DNA of 64,000 nt. It comes from Ancylobacter aquaticus. Its GTDB lineage: Bacteria > Pseudomonadota > Alphaproteobacteria > Rhizobiales > Xanthobacteraceae. Positions 32,892 through 40,525 of the stretch are shown piece by piece. Position 1 is the stretch's first letter. The number at the start of each line of letters is the position of its first letter. A program made the position numbers and the translations under genes. The notes beneath the pieces are model-generated. The model searched no databases. It saw nothing but the letters and a program-made list of their open reading frames with translations, and had not been told where the DNA came from. Location of the stretch: assembly GCF_004339465.1 (NCBI RefSeq), contig NZ_SMFY01000001.1, positions 186,001 to 250,000 of the forward strand, read 5' to 3'.

Positions 32892-33409
32892 GGCTCTAAC
32901 GCTCTCCCCTCCGCCAATCCCAGGGCGGTACGAAGCGGCCCTTGCCAGATGCCGCCCGCCGCTGTTCTCGCCACGTCCTCGTCGGCCACATAGTCGAGAC
33001 TGTAGCGCCGGAAGGCGAGCGCATGCCCCGACGTTACGAGCCAAGCGCCCATGTCCTCGCCGCGAACGGTGCAGACTGCAATTGCTCGCTTCCAACGGTC
33101 CACGTTGCTCTGCCGGCACGATACCGCCGCGCGCGCGATCCAATCTGCCAGGGCGAGAGCTGCCACCTGACCGCAGCGATATTCTATCCCATTGGCTCGC
33201 TCGCAAAGTTGGCGGCTCTCCGGCGCGTCGACACCGTGCAGGCGGATGCGCTGACCGTGGATATCCAGAGTGTCGCCGTCAATTACGGTCGCCTGCCCCA
33301 CGAACGTCGCTGCAATCGCGGGCGCACCAAAGACATGCACGCCTGTAGTCGCTACAACCACGAAAGCTACGCGCGTCCCACGCCGGCAATCGCGCGACCA
33401 CGCCCGCAT
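32807..33409 (-). CDS. thermonuclease (SNase-like) family protein with late frameshift
   Basis: A secreted nuclease of the staphylococcal-nuclease fold. Signal-like N-terminus, then VIDGDTLDIHGQRIRLHGVD (metal-binding Asp pair and first catalytic Arg region), CGQVAALALADWI and DRWKRAIAVCTVRGEDMGAW. As read, the last 35 residues are unlike the family. If one C is removed near 32936-32940, the frame reads GRFVPPWDWRRGER and stops at 32896, exactly a family-type ending. The catalytic core is complete, so activity may survive. The start is uncertain; I chose the ATG at 33409 before the signal segment. Confidence 0.75.
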   Translation of the reverse strand: MRAWSRDCRRGTRVAFVVVATTGVHVFGAPAIAATFVGQATVIDGDTLDIHGQRIRLHGVDAPESRQLCERANGIEYRCGQVAALALADWIARAAVSCRQSNVDRWKRAIAVCTVRGEDMGAWLVTSGHALAFRRYSLDYVADEDVARTAAGGIWQGPLRTALGLAEGRALEPCRAVTKSPTITAVPSPAGMACDRSSYL

Positions 33410-33425
33410 TTTCGCTATCACTGAT

Positions 33426-33998
33426 CTATTTCCGACTTCGATAATACGGCCGCACATAGGTACCATTTCGGCGGTAGTATCCCCGGACATAGGTTGTTCG
33501 CGGCCTCCCAGTCACACAGGACATGGCGCCATACGTGTTGGTGCTTTGGCAGCCCGATCCATAGGGTGAGGCGGGCGCAGTGGCTGCCGCAGCGAGACCG
33601 GCCAGCACTGGAGGACTTTCCGGCGGGGGCGGTTCGATTGCAGCCGCAGCGTCCTTTCCAAAGGCGACGGCTCCAACCGACCCGTCTGATAGGGAAATGG
33701 TGCCCTTGCCTGACAGGCGGTCGGGGCTGCGGGTGACCGTGACAGTTCCATAGCGACCATCCGAGCAAGTGAAGGGCGCGGATAGAACTGCCGAGGTATC
33801 ATATGCGTCGTAGGTGCCGGCACACTTAAGGCTTCCGTCCGGTGCCGAAACTTCGAAGGTTCCCCCAGAGAGCGCGGCGGTCGTCGTACCAATGAGGACG
33901 GTTTCCGTCGAAAGCCGAACGGCCGCAGGCGTTGTGTACGAAGTGGCGCAGCCCGCCATAGCGAGCGCTGCAACAGCCGCGAGGATCCCCCTCAACAT
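33426..33998 (-). CDS. lipoprotein
   Basis: 190 residues. The signal peptide ends in a lipobox (LAMAGC, cysteine near residue 17). The mature part has a beta-rich segment (GTFEVSAPDGSLKCAGTYDA, TGKGT-like repeats of polar residues) and a Tyr/Arg-rich C-terminus (TTYVRGYYRRNGTYVRPYYR) seen in many small rhizobial lipoproteins. A GGGAGG site precedes the ATG. It is followed 16 bases later by the nuclease gene on the same strand. Function unknown. Confidence 0.75.
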   Translation of the reverse strand: MLRGILAAVAALAMAGCATSYTTPAAVRLSTETVLIGTTTAALSGGTFEVSAPDGSLKCAGTYDAYDTSAVLSAPFTCSDGRYGTVTVTRSPDRLSGKGTISLSDGSVGAVAFGKDAAAAIEPPPPESPPVLAGLAAAATAPASPYGSGCQSTNTYGAMSCVTGRPRTTYVRGYYRRNGTYVRPYYRSRK

Positions 33999-34146
33999 AC
34001 ACGCCTCCCGCCCCGGAGGCATGGTAGCTCAGCTACGCCTCAAAGTAAGGGCCATTCATGAAGGGGCGACCGCAGATTGCGTGGGCGGGAAAGTGGAGGC
34101 GTCCCCATGGGAGAAAGTGCACTCGACGACGTCAACGTGTTGACCG

Positions 34147-34335
34147 GCCGGCAGGCCTCACCGTGCCGAACTCACCAAGCTGGAGCGGGACGAACAGATT
34201 TCCCGCTGGGTTGAGCTGATCGAACTCAAGAGGGTTTCGTCTCAGGTTGAAACGAAACCTTCCGGCAGGCGCCCCGAGAGCGGGGTGAACGCCGCCGCCC
34301 GCGAGCTGGGGATTTCGGAGCCGGATGAGTGCTGA
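34147..34335 (+). pseudogene. remnant of a ParB-like nuclease/partition protein
   Basis: A plus-strand frame with no start codon reads HRAELTKLERDEQISRWVEL and continues into a tail with NAAARELGIS before a stop at 34333-34335. The first part matches the helix that follows the N-terminal ParB/Srx domain in phage and plasmid ParB-like proteins (the usual lead-in being EN-L-HRAELT-L-R-E). A stop lies immediately upstream in this frame, so only the middle/C-terminal part survives. Confidence 0.55.
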
Positions 34336-34399
34336 CTGCGGCCGGCAGTGTGGCCGGCGGAAGCCCGAGGCGAACTAGGCACTCCAGCGAGTCCCATAG

Positions 34400-35815
34400 C
34401 TACGCTCGCATGTCCTGTGGGGCAATCGCGGGCCAGTTCGTGGCCAAGTGATATTGATTCCCGGCAGCCAGAACGTCGGCATCGCCGCCATCAGGCCCTA
34501 TGAGCTGCATTCCCATGGGCAGACCACTCGCGCCGAATCCACAGGGGAGAGCCAGCGCGGGAAGCCCAATTAGGCTAACGGGGACGACTATCTCCATCCA
34601 GCGGTGATAGGTGTCCATGGCACGGCCGTTAATTGAACCGGGCCAGCGCCAATCCGAGGGGAACGGCCAAACCTGCGCCGAGGGCAACACGAGAAAATCG
34701 TAGTGCTCGAAGAGCTTCGCAGCCTCCGAGTACCAGCGCGACCGGGTGACGCTCGCGGCATAGACTTGAGATGCCGTCACCGTCTGGCCGAGCTCGATCT
34801 CCCATTGGGCCTCCGGCTTGAGGAGGTCTCGGCTTTTCGGATCCGCAAGAAGGGCGCCTTTCGAGCCTGCATTGAGGAACCCCCGCAATCTGATCCAAGC
34901 CTCCCACAGTTCCTCCGCTGCGAACGGCGGGGGAATCAGATCGACCTTGGCGCCAAGCTCCTCAAGCACTCGCAGACCCTGGCCGCACAAATCAAGAATG
35001 CCCGGCTCGCACGCATAGGCGCCGCCCCAGTCGGCAAGCCAGCCGACCCGACGGCCGCGCAGGTCGGTGTCGAGCCGGTCAGAGAACGTCGTTGAGCTTC
35101 GCCCGAAGGGCGCGCGCGGATTGGGCCCGGCGAGCGTTTCCAGCAGGCGCGCGACATCGTCGATAGTGCGCGCCATGGGTCCGTCCGTCGCCAGCGTCGA
35201 CAGGAACGTGTCGCCCGTCGCATCGGCCGGAACGAGGCCCCAACTGGGCCGGAACCCATAGACATTGCAGAAGGCCGCTGGGTTTCGCAGGCTTCCCATC
35301 ATATCCGACCCGTCGGCGACAGGTACCAGCCGCGCTGCCAAAGCGGCCGCCGCGCCGCCCGACGATCCCCCTGCGGATCGGCTCAGGTCGTAGGGATTGC
35401 GAGTGGTCCCGAATATCAGGTTGAAGGTGTGACTTCCCTGACCCCACTCCGGCGTATTGGTCTTGCCGGTAAAGATGGCGCCGGCTGCGCGCATGCGCTC
35501 GGCGATCAGATCATCCTGCTCGGGCACATGATCCCGATAGAGCGGCGAGCCGAACGTGGTTCGTATGCCGCGCACCTCAACCAGGTCTTTCACCGCAATC
35601 GGAATGCCGTGGAGCCAACCGCGTGGAGTTAGGTCGTCCAGCGACCTCGCCTCAGCCAGAAGCGCCTCCGGCTCACGCGAAGAGACGATGGCGTTTATGG
35701 GCGGGTTGGCGGCGGTCAGGCGCGTTAGGTACGCCTCCATCAACTCGGATGGCTTCAGCGCGCGGCTTGCTATCAGGCGAGACAGCTCGCTCGCACTTAG
35801 GTCCATCAACGACAT
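34400..35815 (-). CDS. amidase signature family amidohydrolase
   Basis: 471 residues. The Ser-cisSer-Lys triad is in place: Lys76 (PIAVKDLVEV), cis-Ser in SAGGSSGGAAAAL (residue 151-152) and nucleophile Ser175 (DMMGSLRNPAAF). It hydrolyses an amide, probably a small carboxamide; the substrate is unknown. This full-length metabolic enzyme is cargo inside an element otherwise made of phage-type genes. It is downstream of nothing on the minus strand and may have its own promoter between it and the XRE gene. Confidence 0.88.
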   Translation of the reverse strand: MSLMDLSASELSRLIASRALKPSELMEAYLTRLTAANPPINAIVSSREPEALLAEARSLDDLTPRGWLHGIPIAVKDLVEVRGIRTTFGSPLYRDHVPEQDDLIAERMRAAGAIFTGKTNTPEWGQGSHTFNLIFGTTRNPYDLSRSAGGSSGGAAAALAARLVPVADGSDMMGSLRNPAAFCNVYGFRPSWGLVPADATGDTFLSTLATDGPMARTIDDVARLLETLAGPNPRAPFGRSSTTFSDRLDTDLRGRRVGWLADWGGAYACEPGILDLCGQGLRVLEELGAKVDLIPPPFAAEELWEAWIRLRGFLNAGSKGALLADPKSRDLLKPEAQWEIELGQTVTASQVYAASVTRSRWYSEAAKLFEHYDFLVLPSAQVWPFPSDWRWPGSINGRAMDTYHRWMEIVVPVSLIGLPALALPCGFGASGLPMGMQLIGPDGGDADVLAAGNQYHLATNWPAIAPQDMRA

Positions 35816-35859
35816 TGAGATCCGCTCTGCACTTTTGCCTCAACTCAAGCTCTGGACGC

Positions 35860-36102
35860 TTAGTCGGCCTTCTTCACCAGCCGGACACCCGCGCCGCCGC
35901 CATTCTCTGGAATGAACTCGATGCCGGCGGCTTCGAATGCGCGCTGGATAGCGCTCGCCGTACGCGCTTGGGCCGCAAGCGGACCCGGTAGCGATTCAAG
36001 CCTTTTAATCGAAGGAAGCGAGACCTCCGAGGCTTCCGCTAACTGTCTTTGCTCCCATCGAAGCATCGCACGGGCGGCTCGCACCTGTTCGCTCGTCAGC
36101 AT
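35860..36102 (-). CDS. XRE family transcriptional regulator
   Basis: An 80-residue protein consisting of one Cro/C1-type helix-turn-helix (ARAMLRWEQRQLAEASEVSL-PSIKRLE) plus a short C-terminal beta segment (AAGIEFIPENGGGAGVRL), a form typical of Rhizobiales. It is divergent from the rightward early operon starting at 36208, with palindromes in the gap, so it is the likely repressor of the element's early genes and of itself. Confidence 0.85.
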   Translation of the reverse strand: MLTSEQVRAARAMLRWEQRQLAEASEVSLPSIKRLESLPGPLAAQARTASAIQRAFEAAGIEFIPENGGGAGVRLVKKAD

Positions 36103-36113
36103 CGTTAGAATTA

Positions 36114-36159
36114 ATCCTGAAGGATAAATTTATCCCTGAGGCATTGACGTAGCCTCAGG
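36114..36159. promoter_or_regulatory. candidate operator cluster for the XRE regulator
   Basis: The 105-base divergent gap is AT-rich and holds ATCCTGAAGGAT (36114-36125, perfect 5-bp arms) and an inverted pair CCTGAGGC (36135-36142)/GCCTCAGG (36152-36159). TATCCC and TTCCTAGGG relatives lie nearby. Several related half-sites (TCCT/AGGA) between a repressor and a divergent operon fit a lysogeny-type switch. Confidence 0.5.
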
Positions 36160-36207
36160 AGTTGAATTATTCCTAGGGTATCGAAATTAAACGCGCTGAG
36201 CAACCCC

Positions 36208-36630
36208 ATGCCGAACACCATCGTTCCGGCCAACGCCACCGGCTTGCCTGATGTCAGCTACGACCGTTCCGCCATCATGCGGAAAGCAGTGGCTCACGCG
36301 CGGCAGATGATCGAGCGCGAGCGGGAGCACTACCAGCGCCGCTGGTCCGCCGAAATCCGCTACGGCGGCAAGCGCCCGGCTATGAAGCTGCCGACATGGC
36401 GCGCCGCCATGTCGGAAGGGCTCCGCTTCGCCTGGGCGGATGCAAAGAAGGTTCGCAAGCCTGCGCCCATTGCTCCGGCCATCTCCGCCGAACTCGCCAA
36501 GGTCGAGCTTCGCATTCTCTCGATACACGCCGCCGAACGGGTCACCCGAGACGAGAGCGCCATGCTCCCGACTTTGCACGCCCGAGCAGCCGAACTCTCC
36601 CGTGCCGCCATGGCGCACATTCACCATTGA
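36208..36630 (+). CDS. hypothetical protein, first gene of early operon
   Basis: 140 residues, helical and basic. The middle segment (PAMKLPTWRAAMSEGLRFAW) resembles short phage proteins beginning a replication region, but no domain name is certain. It is the first gene right of the XRE operator region. The next gene starts ten bases after its stop. Confidence 0.6.
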   Translation: MPNTIVPANATGLPDVSYDRSAIMRKAVAHARQMIEREREHYQRRWSAEIRYGGKRPAMKLPTWRAAMSEGLRFAWADAKKVRKPAPIAPAISAELAKVELRILSIHAAERVTRDESAMLPTLHARAAELSRAAMAHIHH

Positions 36631-36640
36631 GGGCCATCCA

Positions 36641-37090
36641 ATGACGACACGCCGCAATTTCATGTGCGTCGCAGCCGCCCTTCCGGTTTCGGCTGCCATT
36701 CCGGACGCCGTCAGCGGCCCGCTCGCGGCGGGCACCGTCGATCCCATCTTTGCGGCCATCCACGCGAGGCGGCAGGCGCGGGCGCGCTATGTGGCCTGTT
36801 GCGACGATTGGACGATCCCCAACGAAGAGAAAGATCCTGCGGCGAAAGCGACGGGAGATGATGAGTGCCGCACGACCATTACGGCCCTGCGAACCACGCC
36901 GACGACCCTCGCCGGCTTACGGGCATTCGGGGAATTCGGCGCTGAATTGGCGCGGGAATTCGCCGAGGTCGGCTGCGGGCTCTGCGATTACACCCCCGGC
37001 ATACCGCTGAGGATGCTCGACGTCCCTAACGTCGAAGAGATGTATTTCGCCACGCTGGAGCGAGCGGTGCGGCTGCTGCTGCCGACCTGA
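36641..37090 (+). CDS. hypothetical exported protein with Tat-like leader (paralogue A)
   Basis: 149 residues. The N-terminus (MTTRRNFMCVAAALPVSAAI) has a twin-arginine followed by a hydrophobic stretch, like a Tat signal. The body contains DPIFAAIHARRQARARYVAC, a LRTTPTTLAGLRAFGEF segment and a MYFATLERAVRLLLP C-terminus. The next gene (37160) has the same plan. Function unknown; export is inference. Confidence 0.6.
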   Translation: MTTRRNFMCVAAALPVSAAIPDAVSGPLAAGTVDPIFAAIHARRQARARYVACCDDWTIPNEEKDPAAKATGDDECRTTITALRTTPTTLAGLRAFGEFGAELAREFAEVGCGLCDYTPGIPLRMLDVPNVEEMYFATLERAVRLLLPT

Positions 37091-37159
37091 ACCTCACCAC
37101 GTCATCCGATCAATCCGCCAACAAAACCCCGCCGCATTGCGCGCGGGACGGAGGAAGAC

Positions 37160-37885
37160 ATGTCCAATTTGAACCGCCGCAATCTCATTCGCGGGGCTGC
37201 TCTGGCGCCGCTGCTTGGCGCCCTGCCGGCTCCCGCCTGCTCCGCCGAGGCCGATCCGTCCATCATCGCCGTGAACGCCTACAAGGTCGCGCGGGCGGCT
37301 TATGTCGATGCCTGCCAGCGATGGGATAGCGACGACGAGGTGGACGCGACGAACCGCATCGAGAGCTTGGCAGCAATCGCCGCCTTGTCGACCGTGCCCA
37401 CGTCGCCCGCCGGCCTTCGTTCACTCTGCGAATTCGCTAGCTGGCTGGTAAGCGTCGGCGAAGCGGAGCTTTCGGAATGGCGCCCCGGGTATGGCACCGC
37501 CGGAGCCGACCAGCGGACCGGCGAAGACATGTACTTTGCAACGCTCGCCGCCGCTGCCGCCGCGCTCCTGCCGGCCGCACCGCAGGACATGGGCACGATG
37601 CCGGTTTGCGTGCCTGCGCCTGTGCGTCACGATCCGCTCGCCGATATGATCCGGGCCTTTCACGACGAGGAAGTGGTTATGCGCTCGTTTCCGGGCGATA
37701 TCCCGGAAGACTTCGAGCATGCGGCCTTCGCTGCGCTCGGCGACGAGGAACTCCCGCCTGCGCTGTCGCAAGAAGTGGCGCTAGATGCCCTGCGGCTCTC
37801 TGTCCGCCTCGGCGATGAGGCCCCCGGCGACTATGCGGCGCCGAACCTCGCCCGCGCTGCGCTCGCATTCTTTGAGGGGGTGTGA
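37160..37885 (+). CDS. hypothetical exported protein with Tat-like leader (paralogue B)
   Basis: 241 residues. Leader MSNLNRRNLIRGAALAPLLG (twin Arg plus hydrophobic core), then AVNAYKVARAAYVDACQRW, STVPTSPAGLRSLCEF and MYFATLAAAAAALLP, in the same order as in the upstream gene. It continues about 90 residues further with an acidic C-terminal domain (PGDIPEDFEHAAFAALGDEE) that its neighbour lacks. A GGAGGAAG site precedes ATG. Function unknown. Confidence 0.6.
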   Translation: MSNLNRRNLIRGAALAPLLGALPAPACSAEADPSIIAVNAYKVARAAYVDACQRWDSDDEVDATNRIESLAAIAALSTVPTSPAGLRSLCEFASWLVSVGEAELSEWRPGYGTAGADQRTGEDMYFATLAAAAAALLPAAPQDMGTMPVCVPAPVRHDPLADMIRAFHDEEVVMRSFPGDIPEDFEHAAFAALGDEELPPALSQEVALDALRLSVRLGDEAPGDYAAPNLARAALAFFEGV

Positions 37886-37886
37886 C

Positions 37887-38210
37887 ATGGCACGGACCAC
37901 ACCGACCGAAGAATTGCTGCCGGGCCCCCGCGACTGTCAGATCAACAGCACGGAAGACGCCAACACTGCCTTGGACTTCGCGATTGCGATGGTCCGCACG
38001 GTTGGCATTGCCTTGGCCCACAAAGGCGACTTGGACGACAAGGCGATTGATGCCGCGCAGCTCACCATAAGCGCCGCTCTGGACCGCTTGGACGTCGTGT
38101 CTGGTTGGGTGCTCGACGCCTATAACGATATGGTTCGGGCGCGGAACGACATTGCGATGCGCAAGGGGATAGTGCGGCTGAGAGCCCCCGTGGCGGAGGC
38201 AGCAGAATGA
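37887..38210 (+). CDS. hypothetical protein
   Basis: 107 residues, mostly helical (NTALDFAIAMVRTVGIALAH, AAQLTISAALDRLDVVSGWV). No domain recognised. It starts one base after the stop of the preceding gene with a GAGGGGG site and ends in an ATGA overlap with the next, so it is part of one tightly packed operon. Confidence 0.6.
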   Translation: MARTTPTEELLPGPRDCQINSTEDANTALDFAIAMVRTVGIALAHKGDLDDKAIDAAQLTISAALDRLDVVSGWVLDAYNDMVRARNDIAMRKGIVRLRAPVAEAAE

Positions 38211-38377
38211 ACCAGCGCCCCGAGCCCACAACCTTCATCGCCATCACGCCCACGATGCGCCAGCTCATCGAGAACGTCGTCGAGGATCTGATGCTCCTGC
38301 TCGACGAGATCGACGGCGATGTGGATTGCGAAGACGAGGCGCCCCGGTTCGCTGCCGGTGACACCCCGGCACCTTGA
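38207..38377 (+). CDS. small hypothetical protein
   Basis: A 56-residue acidic protein (QLIENVVEDLMLLLDEIDGD in the middle) overlapping the stop of the previous gene by four bases (ATGA), the usual sign of translational coupling. Its short length and lack of known motifs prevent any assignment. Confidence 0.5.
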   Translation: MNQRPEPTTFIAITPTMRQLIENVVEDLMLLLDEIDGDVDCEDEAPRFAAGDTPAP

Positions 38378-38531
38378 AAGGGTGGGGAGCGACGATGTTC
38401 GCGCCCCTGTTCATTGACCTTCTTCGTTACGATGCATCAGGATCAGGGAGTTGCATGCTGTCGCCCAAAACGTTCTGACATCTTCCCGAACCAGCGTGCG
38501 CAGCTTCGGCGAACATATGATTGAGTAGGGC

Positions 38532-39296
38532 ATGAACGACGAAGAAGATGAAGGACCGTCACCCCCCGATGTTGCCACGGGGGAGCCGATGCTTTTGGGC
38601 CTGCCGCAGGACCCACACATCGGCGGGGAAATGGCCTTGTCTGAGGCGATATACTGGATAGCGAGCGAAGGGGGGGCCACCCCATTTGACGCCCGCGATG
38701 CCGGCATATGGAGGAAAGCCGCAGACGCCCTTCATATGCGGATAGTCGACGGTTCCGTTCTCCTCATGGGTCGTCGGCACGGTCTTGGATTTGCTGAGCG
38801 TGTCGATGGGGTGCTGCTGTCGGGAGTGGAGATGAACCCTCCATACGCAGTTAACGCGCCCTTCTCGCTCATTATGGGCCGCCGTCCTTACATCGATTAT
38901 GTTGGGCGGGCTTCACGGGAGCAATGGCAGGATTGGGCGCACGACGATCTACATGGCGCTAATCGAGTGCCGGAGTATACCCATTTGCAGGTGAGAGCTC
39001 CCGACATAGCTCGAATATGGCCATTCCCCGCTCGTCTCGCGGCCCCGTTAGAGGCGAGCGAGTGCGATGAGACTTCATCGCGACCGGGCCGCCCCACAGA
39101 TGAACAGGTGCGAGCCATCATAGAGCAGGAGAACGAGCGTCGAGCTATAAGCAAGAGCCCGAACAAAGTGACCCAGAATGAGGCCGGCGAATTGGTCAGA
39201 AGCCTTGGCTTTTCAGTCGATAGGCTTCAGGTCAGATCAATAGCTAGGGAACTGAAAGGAAATAACAAATCCGGACCGCAGGGTCCTCGTAAATAA
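38532..39296 (+). CDS. hypothetical phage-type protein
   Basis: 254 residues, less GC-rich than the genes around it. The N-terminal half (EMALSEAIYWIASEGGATPF, then RIVDGSVLLMGRR) and a C-terminal helical part (GRPTDEQVRAIIEQENERRA, then LVRSLGFSVDRLQVRSIARE) look like two domains; the latter could be a small DNA-binding helical unit. I cannot assign a family. A 154-base gap separates it from the preceding operon. Confidence 0.6.
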   Translation: MNDEEDEGPSPPDVATGEPMLLGLPQDPHIGGEMALSEAIYWIASEGGATPFDARDAGIWRKAADALHMRIVDGSVLLMGRRHGLGFAERVDGVLLSGVEMNPPYAVNAPFSLIMGRRPYIDYVGRASREQWQDWAHDDLHGANRVPEYTHLQVRAPDIARIWPFPARLAAPLEASECDETSSRPGRPTDEQVRAIIEQENERRAISKSPNKVTQNEAGELVRSLGFSVDRLQVRSIARELKGNNKSGPQGPRK

Positions 39297-39422
39297 ACGT
39301 GCGCAATTTTAATCGTGCGGCACGTTTGCACAATTTGACGGCATGATTATCAACCCACAAATTCTCAGCAACGGCAACAAACGCCGGACACGTCATCGAC
39401 GTTTCACCGCTGAGGACACGAA

Positions 39423-39638
39423 ATGCGCAAGTCGCCTGACCGGATCGACACTGAAACCCTGGCCTATGACGTGAACGACGCCATGCGCGTCCTGAGCATC
39501 GGCCGCAACAAGCTCTATGACGAGATTACCGCCGGGCGGCTTGATGCCCGGAAAGTCGGCCGTCGCACCGTGATCCCGCGCGCCGCCATCGAGGCTTGGC
39601 TCAGCAATCTGCCGCGCGTCGCGAGCACTGCTGCCTGA
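39423..39638 (+). CDS. excisionase-like helix-turn-helix protein (HTH_17)
   Basis: 71 residues with a MerR-like winged HTH of the excisionase family (YDVNDAMRVLSIGRNKLYDE, then GRLDARKVGRRTVIPRAAIE AWL). Such proteins act as directionality factors or small regulators. As the only excisionase-like gene in the element it is the likely partner of the integrase 9 kb away, and it sits at the head of the replication block. Direct repeats around GTGCGCAATTT and TTGCACAATTT lie upstream (39300-39340). Confidence 0.75.
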   Translation: MRKSPDRIDTETLAYDVNDAMRVLSIGRNKLYDEITAGRLDARKVGRRTVIPRAAIEAWLSNLPRVASTAA

Positions 39639-39717
39639 GAACGCGAAAGCCCGGCGCTGTGGCGGCACCGGGCTCTCTGAAGCGTCCGAAACCCCATCCC
39701 TGGCAGGATTGATTTCA

Positions 39718-39924
39718 ATGTCCTTTATATCTCACGCCCGGAGTCCGGGCAAGGAAGTTCAGCCAACCTCTGGCCTGCCGCTCTTCGACTGGCGCCCCTC
39801 GCGGGCGCTGTATGCGAACCCCCTGCACGTCATTGCCCGCCGTCTCGCCGAGCGCTGCCGTGTTCCCTTCCATGTTGCGCTCGCCCACGCCGAACAGGCG
39901 GGCCTCGGTAAGGAGGCCTGCTGA
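39718..39924 (+). CDS. hypothetical small phage-type protein
   Basis: 68 residues from ATG 39718. The core PLFDWRPSRA then NPLHVIARRLAERCRVPFHV is a pattern I associate with short proteins preceding helicase genes in Rhizobiales prophages. It overlaps the start of the next gene at TGATG. Function unknown. Confidence 0.55.
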   Translation: MSFISHARSPGKEVQPTSGLPLFDWRPSRALYANPLHVIARRLAERCRVPFHVALAHAEQAGLGKEAC

Positions 39925-40280
39925 TGCGCGGCCCGCAATCTCTCCTCATCCGCGCCCGCCTGGGCGGTGAAGACGGCAAGGTGATCACGGTGAACGGGCG
40001 TGCTGCCTGGGCGCTGGATCAGCTCATGAAGGCCGGCGACCGGGGGCTCACCCCGGTTTCCAATCCCGCGCCGAGGTGGAGTCATTACGTGTGGCTCTTG
40101 AGGGCTGAAGGCGTCGCCGTCGAGACGGTCGATGAGCCGCACGCGGGCGCCTTTGCCGGCACCCATGCCCGGTACATCCTGCGCTCGCCGATTGAGGTGC
40201 TGGAGCGTACCGGCGCCACGGCTCCGCCCCCGCCGCCCGTCGCGGCCGGCGCACCGCTGGAATACGGGAGGCGCCCGTGA
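39924..40280 (+). CDS. winged-helix domain protein
   Basis: 118 residues. LLIRARLGGEDGKVITVNGR leads into a helix-turn-helix-like AAWALDQLMKAGDRGLTPVS and a wing (PAPRWSHYVWLLRAEGVAVE), the layout of the small winged-helix proteins that sit next to phage replication genes. The C-terminus is a Pro-rich tail. It overlaps both neighbours by a few bases within the replication operon. DNA binding is inference. Confidence 0.6.
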   Translation: MRGPQSLLIRARLGGEDGKVITVNGRAAWALDQLMKAGDRGLTPVSNPAPRWSHYVWLLRAEGVAVETVDEPHAGAFAGTHARYILRSPIEVLERTGATAPPPPPVAAGAPLEYGRRP

Positions 40281-40525
40281 ACGTCATTCGCTACCGCAAC
40301 CGCCCCTTTGCCGTGCTGAACGGTGGCGTCATCACCAAGGACACCGACCCGTCCAACGTCGGCAAGTTCTGGTTCTTCGTCGAGTACGTTGGCGAGGAAG
40401 GCGACCGCCTCGGTGTGTGGGATGGCCCCTCCTATGATGACGCCTGCGCCGCTCTGGCAGCTTGGCGTCAGGACGGTGTGCGTACCGTCGACTTGTTGCA
40501 GGGGGCGCCTGATGCTCTCCACTGA
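40277..40525 (+). CDS. hypothetical protein in replication operon
   Basis: 82 residues, beta-rich (VIRYRNRPFAVLNGGVITKD, FWFFVEYVGEEGDRLGVWDG). No assignment. It overlaps the previous gene by four bases and the helicase start by 14 bases, so it is coupled to the replication operon. Confidence 0.55.
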   Translation: MNVIRYRNRPFAVLNGGVITKDTDPSNVGKFWFFVEYVGEEGDRLGVWDGPSYDDACAALAAWRQDGVRTVDLLQGAPDALH

